From an uncultured Phycisphaerales bacterium (GTDB taxonomy: Bacteria; Planctomycetota; Phycisphaerae; WQYP01), in the NCBI GenBank assembly GCA_937901265.1, contig CALCHA010000631.1, positions 1 to 12,089 of the forward strand: a DNA stretch of 12,089 nt. Reading direction: 5' to 3'. Below are positions 1 through 6,228 of this stretch, piece by piece. Position 1 is the stretch's first letter, and the number at the start of each line of letters is the position of its first letter. The position numbers and the translations under genes are program-made. A model generated the notes under the pieces. The model had not been told where the DNA came from. It saw nothing but the letters and a program-made list of their open reading frames with translations, and made no database searches.

Positions 1-2613
1 GTTCAAGGGGGACAGGGCCAACGGCAGGGCGGTCAGAGTCGGGGTCCGGGGAATCAGGGTCAGGGCGGACAGGGTCAGGGCGGACAGGGTCAGGGCGGAC
101 AGGGTCAGGGCGGGCAAGGGCAGGGCGGACAGCCGGCGCGGAACGTGCCGCAGGGGCGTGGTCAACCGCATCAGCCGCAGCCGCACCGCCACGGTCCGCC
201 ACAGAATCGGCAGGAGCGGGAGGCGGATGATCTGGTCGAGCCGACGCCGACGGTGTCGAGTGAGGCACCGAGCGAGGTGGTGGCCTTGCCGGTGACGGTG
301 GCGCTGCCTGCGCTGCCTGCGGAGTCGGCGGGAGCGTTGCAGAACGCGGTGGCGGACACGTCGCTGCTGGCACCGTTCTCCGAGGATATTGAGATCGATG
401 AATCGTTGGCGGCGCCAGTGAAGCGGCGTGAGCCCAGCGGTCGGGACATGCTGATCAACGTGGTGGAGGGGGAGGAGGTGCGCATCGCGGTGATTCGGCG
501 CGGGCAGCTGGAAGAGCTGTACATGGAGCGTTCGAGCACGGAATCGCACATTGGAAACATTTACAAGGGGCGGGTGACGAACGTCGAGCCATCGATTCAG
601 GCGGCGTTCATTGATTTCGGGATCGGGAAGAACGGTTTTCTGCATATTTCGGATTTGCATCCGCAGTACTTTCCGAAGAAGCATCAGCCACGGATGCAGC
701 AGCCGCGGCGGTATCAGCCGCGGCCTGCGCCGGCGACGCCGGCGGCGGGTGCGGCGGTGTCACCGAGCGCGGGGTTCCAGCCGCCTCCGGGTGCGGCAGG
801 GTCGGACGCGGCGGGGATGACGGAGAGCGTAGCGGAACAGGGTGGGCCGGAGCGGGTCTTGCCGCAGGCGATGGCGCCTGATGGCGCGGCCGTTTCGTAT
901 GAATCGCCGCGGGCGGCGCTGGAGGCTTCGGAGGGACACGCGGCAGTGGCTGCGACGAGCGAAGCGCTGGTTGAGCAGACGGCGGCCTCGCACGCGGCGG
1001 AGCGGGGGAGTGATGCGAGCTCGGAAAATTCTGCTGAGGGTTCCGCGGAAGGTTCTGAAGAACGTTCGGCTGAGGGCGAGACGCGCAGCGAAGGACGGTC
1101 GGAGGAGCCGACCAACGGCTCGGAGCTGCCTTCGGATGAGAAGGTGACCCACGCGGCGGAAGAAGCGGTGGGCGTTTCGGAAGACATGGCGGAGGAGGAC
1201 GGCGCGGCGCCGGAGGATGAGCCTGCGGACTTTGGCTCTGCGTACAACGCCGAGTTTGCCGACGATGAGGAGGATGAGTGGGGCGGATATGAGGGCGGCC
1301 CGGACATGGGGGACGTGGACGATGGGCATATGAAGCCGATGGAGAAGGTGGGGCGCAAGACGCCGCGGCGCGAGCGGCCGCCGATTCAGCAGTGTCTGCG
1401 GCGCGGGCAGGAAATCATCGTGCAGGTGACGAAGGAGGGGATCGGCACGAAGGGGCCGACGCTGACGACCTACGTGAGTTGTCCGGGGCGGTACCTGGTG
1501 ATGATGCCGGGGATGTCGGCGCTGGGCGTGTCGCGGAAGATCGAGGACCTGGAGCAGCGGCGTGAGTTGAAGCGGACGCTTCAGGAGCTGAACCCGCCGC
1601 GGAATCTGGGGTTCATCATCCGGACGGCCGGCACGGACGTGTCGAAGAAGGAGCTGCAGGGGGATTTGAATTACCTGGTGCGGATGTGGAAGGTGATTGC
1701 GAATCGCATCCGCAACCACAAGGCACCGGTAGAGCTTTATCAGGAATCGGACCTGGTGATTCGTACGATTCGCGATGTGTTCAACGATCAGATTGATCGC
1801 ATCATCGTGGACAACGAGCAGGTGGCGAGCCGGATTCGGGATTTTCTGTCGATCGTGGATCCGCGGTCGGCGGGAATCGTGGAACTCTACACCGGCACGA
1901 TGCCGCTGTATCAGAAGTTCGGCGTCGAGAAGGAGATCGAGAAGATCAACTCGCGGCGCGTGGAGCTGAACAACGGCGGGTCGCTGGTGATCGATTCGAC
2001 CGAGGCGCTGGTGGCGATCGATGTGAACTCCGGGCGTTACCGCGACCAGCGCGACGCGGAGCTGACGGCCTTCAACATGAACAAGGAAGCGCTCAAGGAA
2101 GTGGTGCGGCAACTGCGGCTGCGCGATTTGGGCGGCGTGATCGTGATCGACTTCATCGACATGCGCGAAGAGCGGCACAAGCGGGAGATCGAGCGGCTGC
2201 TGCGCGATGAAATGGAGAACGACCGCGCACGGACGAAAGTGCTGCGGATGAGCCAGTTCTGCATGATCGAGATGACGCGGCAGCGCGTGCGGCCGAGTTT
2301 GAAACGCAGCATCTATATGGATTGCCCGCACTGTCATGGCAGCGCCCTGATCAAGACGCCCGAGAGCGTGAGCCTCGACGTGATGCGGCGGCTGGCGGCC
2401 GGGGCGACGCGCGTGGACGTCGCGCGCCTGGAAGTTCGGGCCTATCCGACGGTGGCAGCGTTCCTGCTGAACCGCAAGCGCAAGGCGCTGGTGGAACTGG
2501 AGGACAAGACCGGCAAGCGGATCAACATCACGGCTGACCCGTCGCTGGCGGGAGACCAGCTGGTGATCGAGCCGTTCGATGCGCGTGAGAGCCGGTTGAA
2601 TGTGCTGTTGTGA
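1..2613 (+). CDS. Rne/Rng family ribonuclease (RNase E/G), 5'-partial
   Basis: Single-strand-specific endoribonuclease of the RNase E/G family, expected to act in mRNA decay and rRNA/tRNA maturation. The frame is open to the left edge, so the true start is upstream; the GTG at 145 is only an internal candidate. Counting codons from base 1 (870 in window): codons 1-149 are a Gln/Gly-rich then Pro/Ala/Glu-rich disordered extension. The family core starts at MLINVV (codon 150). The first half of the S1 domain (IYKGRV, AAFIDFG, GFLHISDL) ends near codon 227, then comes a Ser/Glu/Asp-rich insert (228-460), and S1 resumes at GQEIIVQVTKEGIGTKG. The catalytic DNase I-like region has VAIDVNSG (Asp674, Asn676) and VIDFIDM (Asp717), matching E. 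coli RNase E D303, N305 and D346. The Zn-link CPHC is Cys775/Cys778. The C-terminus stops after the small domain, so there is no C-terminal degradosome scaffold. E versus G cannot be decided. Family assignment is very secure. Confidence 0.96.
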   Translation, partial: VQGGQGQRQGGQSRGPGNQGQGGQGQGGQGQGGQGQGGQGQGGQPARNVPQGRGQPHQPQPHRHGPPQNRQEREADDLVEPTPTVSSEAPSEVVALPVTVALPALPAESAGALQNAVADTSLLAPFSEDIEIDESLAAPVKRREPSGRDMLINVVEGEEVRIAVIRRGQLEELYMERSSTESHIGNIYKGRVTNVEPSIQAAFIDFGIGKNGFLHISDLHPQYFPKKHQPRMQQPRRYQPRPAPATPAAGAAVSPSAGFQPPPGAAGSDAAGMTESVAEQGGPERVLPQAMAPDGAAVSYESPRAALEASEGHAAVAATSEALVEQTAASHAAERGSDASSENSAEGSAEGSEERSAEGETRSEGRSEEPTNGSELPSDEKVTHAAEEAVGVSEDMAEEDGAAPEDEPADFGSAYNAEFADDEEDEWGGYEGGPDMGDVDDGHMKPMEKVGRKTPRRERPPIQQCLRRGQEIIVQVTKEGIGTKGPTLTTYVSCPGRYLVMMPGMSALGVSRKIEDLEQRRELKRTLQELNPPRNLGFIIRTAGTDVSKKELQGDLNYLVRMWKVIANRIRNHKAPVELYQESDLVIRTIRDVFNDQIDRIIVDNEQVASRIRDFLSIVDPRSAGIVELYTGTMPLYQKFGVEKEIEKINSRRVELNNGGSLVIDSTEALVAIDVNSGRYRDQRDAELTAFNMNKEALKEVVRQLRLRDLGGVIVIDFIDMREERHKREIERLLRDEMENDRARTKVLRMSQFCMIEMTRQRVRPSLKRSIYMDCPHCHGSALIKTPESVSLDVMRRLAAGATRVDVARLEVRAYPTVAAFLLNRKRKALVELEDKTGKRINITADPSLAGDQLVIEPFDARESRLNVLL
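55..135 (+). repeat. 15-bp tandem repeat encoding QGGQG
   Basis: Five consecutive 15-bp units begin at 61, 76, 91, 106 and 121 (consensus cagggcggacagggt). The first three are identical, and the fourth and fifth have substitutions. The period is a multiple of three and encodes Gln-Gly-Gly-Gln-Gly inside the N-terminal extension of the RNase E/G gene. Degenerate QGGQ copies continue left to base 1, so the array probably extends beyond the window. Such an array can change copy number by slippage without breaking the frame. Confidence 0.9.
682..1380 (+). other. Acidic low-complexity insertion splitting the S1 domain
   Basis: This 233-codon stretch separates the two halves of the RNase E/G S1 RNA-binding domain, from just after HPQYFPKK to just before IQQCLRRGQ. 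In E. coli RNase E the same two points are joined by roughly ten residues. It starts basic and Gln/Pro-rich, passes through an Ala/Gly-rich part, then a Ser/Glu-rich part with repeated SAEG-type motifs (about 1030-1090), and ends in a strongly acidic Asp/Glu cluster (about 1255-1330). It keeps the frame and the local high-GC codon use, so it is part of the protein rather than an intron or a frameshift. It is likely disordered and looped out of the OB fold. Plant chloroplast RNase E also has an S1 insertion, so the site tolerates one. Confidence 0.85.
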
Positions 2614-2639
2614 GGGGGTAGGGGACAGGGGGGTAGGGG
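2614..2639 (+). other. Putative G-quadruplex motif directly after the RNase stop codon
   Basis: Four G-runs follow the TGA stop at 2611-2613 without a gap: G5, TA, G4, ACA, G6, TA, G4. Loops of two to three bases and runs of at least four G meet the usual intramolecular quadruplex rule on the plus strand, so the motif would be present in the 3' untranslated RNA of the ribonuclease transcript. It lies 19 bases before the terminator stem. Whether it folds in the cell is not known from sequence. Confidence 0.6.
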
Positions 2640-2657
2640 TAGAGACGATGGCTTACG

Positions 2658-2693
2658 AAAGTCCCGCTGGAGACGGCGGGACTTTTGTTTGTT
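2658..2693 (+). terminator. Rho-independent terminator after the RNase E/G gene
   Basis: A perfect 10-bp inverted repeat, AAAGTCCCGC (2658-2667) and GCGGGACTTT (2676-2685), encloses an 8-base loop and runs into TTTTGTTTG. The GC-rich stem followed by a T-rich tract in the plus direction is a classical intrinsic terminator, 45 bases after the RNase stop. It sits between convergent genes. In the minus direction the stem is followed only by TTTCG, so it would be a weaker stop for the exported-protein gene ending at 2742. Confidence 0.85.
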
Positions 2694-2741
2694 GCGTGGG
2701 TGCGAGAGCCGGCGCAGGCGTACCGCGGGCGTCGCGGGCAC

Positions 2742-5700
2742 TCAGGCGGTGTAGAGGATCCAGCCGGCGGGGGTCTGTTTGGCGGTGGTGCCGGAGGCGA
2801 TGGCGGAGGGGGCGGAGCGGCTGGCGTCGGGCATGATGGCGGTGATCCGGAAGGAGTAACGCGTGTCGTTGGCGAGGCCGCTGTTGGTGAAGCTGGTGGA
2901 GGAGGTCTGGCCGGCGGCGGTCCACGTGGAGCCGTCCGTAGAACGTTCGATGAGGTATTGTTTCGCCCCGGCGACGAGGTTCCACGCGATGCGGACCGTC
3001 GCGATGGTGGCGGTGGCGGTCACGTGGGTGGGGCCCGCGAGGGAGGGGGTGGGGCTGGCCGGGGGGATCACGGTGTCGCTGGTGGTGCCACCCTGAGTGG
3101 GATCGGGGGCGGGGCCCGCCGGGGGTCCGGGGTTGTTGGAGACGATGACGGCGGGGGTCATGCCCACGACGGGAGAGTAGAGGGAGTTGCCCGCGGAGGA
3201 GAGGGTTTTGATGCGGTAGTAGTAGACGGAGCTGGTGGAGAGCCCGGTGTCGACGAAGCTGGTGGTCTGAATGTCGGGGGTGGCGACGGTGGACCAGCCG
3301 GTGGCGCCGTCGGGGGAGCGTTCCAGGGAGTACTGGGTGCCGTCGATGGCGGCAGTCCAGGTGATGCGGAGCGACGAGCCATCCACGGCGGTGGCCTGGA
3401 GATTGTCGGGGGGCAGCATGGCGTTGGTGCTATTGCCCGTGGTGGCGGCGAAGGAATCCCCCACGTTGGCGCCGGTGGCGACGACGCTGTAGTAATACTT
3501 GGTGCGGGCGAAGAGGCCGGTGTCGTCAAGGGACGTTGCACCGCCGGAAACGACGGTGAGCGGGGCCCAGGTGATGGAATCGAAGGAGCGCTGGAGGGTG
3601 TAGCTGGTGGCACCGGAGACGGGGCTCCAGGTGACAAGGATGTCGTGCGCGCTCCCGGGAACGGCGTTAAGGTTGGCAGGGGTTGCCAGGCGCAGCGGAG
3701 TACCCGTGGCGACGGCGGAGTAGCCGGAGTTCCCCGAGAGGCCGGTGGCCTTGAGGCGGTAGTCGTAGCGGGTATCGAGGGCGAGGCCGGTGTCGGTGAA
3801 CTGAAGGGTCGCAGCGCTCAGGGCGGCGATCTGGGTGAAATTGTTCTGGCCGGCGAGGCTGCGTTCGAGGAGATAGCCGGAGGCACCGGCGGTGGCGTTC
3901 CAGGCGAGCCGCACGGAGGCGACGTCGGCTCCAGCCGCGGTGAGGCCGGTGGGGGTCGCCGCGGGAAAGGCGTCTTCGCCGCCGAGGAAGATCAGGTTGT
4001 CGAGGTCGAAGTGGCCGCTGACGACCTTGATGCGGAGGGTATGGAGGCCGGAGGCGAGCTGATCGTTGGCCAGGCCCGCGGCGAGGTCGATGTTGGCGGT
4101 GGTGGTGCCACCCGCGCCGGAGGAGGCGAGGGTAAAGTTGCCGAGGTCGCGGCCATCGATGATGAGGTCGACGACGCCGCTGCCGTTGGCGGAGTTGATG
4201 CGGAGGGCCATGCTTTCGGTGGCGGCGGTGTTGAGGAGGTAATTGTAGACGGACCCGTTCCAGACGCCGTTGAGGGTGCCGCCGGACCCGTTGCTGCCGT
4301 AGAGATCGAGGATGTAGTTACCGCCCTGGAGGCTGGCGGTGCCGCGGGGCGCGGGCAGGGCGAAGCCGGCGGTGATGGGAAGGGGTGCGTCTTTGGTGGC
4401 GGCGATGAAGCCCTGGAACTTGTAGCCGGCGAGATCGTTGATGGATTCGGTGAGGGCCCAGGTGCCGCTCCAGGCGTAGGCACCGGCAAGGTTGAAGAAC
4501 ATGACCTGATCGACGCCCAGGGCGGTGGAGGACTGGATGTAGGCTTCGACGAGGGCGGCCATGCGAGGGTCGTAGTTGGCGCCGATTTTGGCGGCGAGGT
4601 TGCCCGAGTAATCGCCGGTGAGGTCAATGCCGCCCTCGTAATAGAGCTGTTTGACGCTGTAGAAGGCGGCAAGAGAGGCATATTTCTGAATGCCGGTCTG
4701 GTTGTTGGCCATGTTCTGGTAGAGGGCGCCGATGACTTGATCCACGGTCAGGGTGACGGAGGAACTGAGATCGCCGATGTTGAGGTAGGGAGCGCCGGCG
4801 ATGCCGTAGATCTGGGTGCTGAGGTTGGTGCCGAAGCGATGTTCGAGGTAATCGAGCTGGTTTTCAATGACGTAGGACCAGCCCATCTGGCTGGCCAGGA
4901 CGGGGCGGATGGTGGTGTTGATGGCGGCGTCGCCATACACGGCGGCGAAATCGTTCTTAATCTGAATGAGCTTGGCGGCGACGTTTCGCCAGCCCCAGTA
5001 GTAGGCGTTGTTGGAGTTGTCGAAGTTGAGATCGCTGGGATTGGCGGCCTCGGCAGCGGAGGCGTTGAGGAAATTCTGATTGTTCTGGCCGAAGGAGGCG
5101 TTCCAGACTTCGTTGGAGTATTCGACATAGACGTGAAGCGTGGGGTCGAGGGTGTTTTTGAAAAGCTGCGCGAGGTGGGTGACGTAATCGTCGGTGGCGA
5201 GGGCGGGGACGTTGATCCAGAGATCCTTGTGCATCAGGTTGGCGAGGGCGATGCCATATTCCCAGGCGACGCCTTTGGGGGAGGTCTGGGTGACGTCGGT
5301 GACGTGAGAGCGGTCTTCCCAGTTGGCGACGGGATTGCTGTTGGTCTGGGTGAGGTCCATGAGGCGGAGGGTGGAGACGTTGGCGAGGGAATTGAGAAAC
5401 GCGTTGGTGAAAACCTGCTTGGTGTCGGCGGCGTATCCGGGGCGAATGAGTTTGATGTTTTTGGCACCGCCGGTGGCGCCGGTGAAGCTGAGATACAGTT
5501 GCGTGGCTCCGTAGCGGACGATGACGTCGGCGGTGGTGGTGTTGCTGGCGGCGTCATACTTCCAATTGGCGATGCTGGCCTGGGTGGCGACGGGGGCGAC
5601 GGTGACGCGGCCGGTGGCGGAGAAGGAGTAGGTGCCATCGATGCGTTCGAGGGCCTGTCCCGTGATGGTGTTGGTGCCGAGAGTGATGATGCAGGCCCCG

Positions 5701-5975
5701 GCGTCACCGGTGGGCCAACCGTTGGCATCGACGGGCGCGCTTTCATCCCAGGGGCTGGTGGGGGAGCCGAACTGCCGCGCCGATTTCATCGCATCGACGA
5801 ACATGAGCGAGCGGCTCCAGTCCTTGACCTCTTCAAGGTTGATGCCCACGGGGGTGGCGCTCTGGTAGATGCGCGTTTCGAGGCCTTCGAGGAGGTGGCG
5901 ATGGCGTGAGCGGATGCGTCGCGGATCGCGCAAGACTTGCGCGGCGGAGCAAACTCGTGTGGGGCGCTTCGCCAT
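2742..5975 (-). CDS. Exported modular protein: GH-like barrel, carbohydrate-binding-like domain and four FnIII domains
   Basis: 1077 residues, read from ATG at 5975. Residues 1-40 are Arg-rich and contain LLEGLETRIYQSA (28-40), resembling the LEPR-XLL-type N-terminal motif of planctomycete exported proteins; no ordinary hydrophobic signal peptide is visible. Residues about 45-550 look like a clan GH-A style TIM barrel: VYVEYSNEVWN puts an Asn288-Glu289 pair where the acid/base usually sits, and YYEGGID supplies Glu447 as a candidate nucleophile. Residues 553-663 resemble a CBM6/35-like beta sandwich (GLHTLRIKVV, then FDLDNLIF). Four FnIII domains start near 675, 766, 856 and 982, with a Pro-rich linker at 942-981. 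There is no C-terminal anchor. A role in binding or cleaving an extracellular polysaccharide is inferred and the substrate is unknown. An in-frame ATG at 6113 would add 46 residues but lacks a ribosome site and coding character. Bases upstream of 5975 offer only a weak GGGAA. FnIII and export calls are firm; catalysis is tentative. Confidence 0.85.
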   Translation of the reverse strand: MAKRPTRVCSAAQVLRDPRRIRSRHRHLLEGLETRIYQSATPVGINLEEVKDWSRSLMFVDAMKSARQFGSPTSPWDESAPVDANGWPTGDAGACIITLGTNTITGQALERIDGTYSFSATGRVTVAPVATQASIANWKYDAASNTTTADVIVRYGATQLYLSFTGATGGAKNIKLIRPGYAADTKQVFTNAFLNSLANVSTLRLMDLTQTNSNPVANWEDRSHVTDVTQTSPKGVAWEYGIALANLMHKDLWINVPALATDDYVTHLAQLFKNTLDPTLHVYVEYSNEVWNASFGQNNQNFLNASAAEAANPSDLNFDNSNNAYYWGWRNVAAKLIQIKNDFAAVYGDAAINTTIRPVLASQMGWSYVIENQLDYLEHRFGTNLSTQIYGIAGAPYLNIGDLSSSVTLTVDQVIGALYQNMANNQTGIQKYASLAAFYSVKQLYYEGGIDLTGDYSGNLAAKIGANYDPRMAALVEAYIQSSTALGVDQVMFFNLAGAYAWSGTWALTESINDLAGYKFQGFIAATKDAPLPITAGFALPAPRGTASLQGGNYILDLYGSNGSGGTLNGVWNGSVYNYLLNTAATESMALRINSANGSGVVDLIIDGRDLGNFTLASSGAGGTTTANIDLAAGLANDQLASGLHTLRIKVVSGHFDLDNLIFLGGEDAFPAATPTGLTAAGADVASVRLAWNATAGASGYLLERSLAGQNNFTQIAALSAATLQFTDTGLALDTRYDYRLKATGLSGNSGYSAVATGTPLRLATPANLNAVPGSAHDILVTWSPVSGATSYTLQRSFDSITWAPLTVVSGGATSLDDTGLFARTKYYYSVVATGANVGDSFAATTGNSTNAMLPPDNLQATAVDGSSLRITWTAAIDGTQYSLERSPDGATGWSTVATPDIQTTSFVDTGLSTSSVYYYRIKTLSSAGNSLYSPVVGMTPAVIVSNNPGPPAGPAPDPTQGGTTSDTVIPPASPTPSLAGPTHVTATATIATVRIAWNLVAGAKQYLIERSTDGSTWTAAGQTSSTSFTNSGLANDTRYSFRITAIMPDASRSAPSAIASGTTAKQTPAGWILYTA

Positions 5976-6102
5976 ATTTTCGGTTCCCAAGTAGGAGTGC
6001 CCGCCGGGTACTGCAGCGGCGAGAGCTGGCTTGTCACTTCTTAACGCACGTGTTGAGATAATCGTTCCAAAGGCAGCGCGGGATTTTGTTAAAAAGTTGT
6101 CG

Positions 6103-6121
6103 TTTTCCGACATGCGGAAAA
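6103..6121. promoter_or_regulatory. Inverted repeat TTTTCCG-N5-CGGAAAA
   Basis: A perfect 7-bp inverted repeat with a 5-base centre (acatg) lies about 130 bases upstream of the exported-protein start, beside an A/T-rich tract. The form suits either a dimeric regulator site or a small RNA hairpin. In the minus direction a run of five T follows only seven bases after the stem, so it could contribute to termination downstream of the kinase. Function is not determined. Confidence 0.35.
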
Positions 6122-6122
6122 T

Positions 6123-6144
6123 GCTGGCCTTCTCTCCAGCTTTT
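6123..6144 (-). terminator. Possible weak terminator downstream of the histidine kinase
   Basis: A short inverted repeat GCTGG (6123-6127) / CCAGC (6136-6140) with an 8-base loop is flanked by TTTT on the right and by AAAAT on its left (read on the plus strand), so in the minus direction the stem is followed by ATTTTCC. It lies about 90 bases after the kinase stop codon. The stem is only five pairs, so termination would be weak, and read-through into the exported-protein gene remains possible. Confidence 0.3.
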
Positions 6145-6228
6145 CGTGATCGGGCGGGGGGGTGCATCATCGCCTGAATGGGGCGCAGGCAAGCTGTGAA
6201 CGTGAGGAACGGATGCTCGTTCAGGGGG

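Larger units (their letters stand above)
5976..6228. other. Intergenic spacer between kinase and exported-protein gene
   Basis: This 253-base spacer is richer in A+T than its surroundings around 6050-6125 and holds two small inverted repeats (annotated separately). On the minus strand I see no convincing -35/-10 pair for the exported-protein gene; the best A/T-rich stretch (about 6030-6100) is only suggestive. I see no small gene with coding character and no tRNA. Confidence 0.6.

Noticed and set aside
61..135. CRISPR-like array
   Set aside because: The units are contiguous 15-bp coding repeats with no spacers, in frame with the ribonuclease gene.
760..2337. A 525-codon minus-strand open frame across the ribonuclease gene
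   Set aside because: His/Arg/Leu-rich antisense shadow of the S1 insert and catalytic domain, with no start context and no family resemblance.
2685..5909. A 1074-codon plus-strand open frame opposite the exported-protein gene
   Set aside because: Its translation is a Gly/Val/Glu/Ala/Asp-rich string with no domain, lying exactly antisense to FnIII and barrel sequence; it is a product of high GC and strong third-base bias on the true strand.
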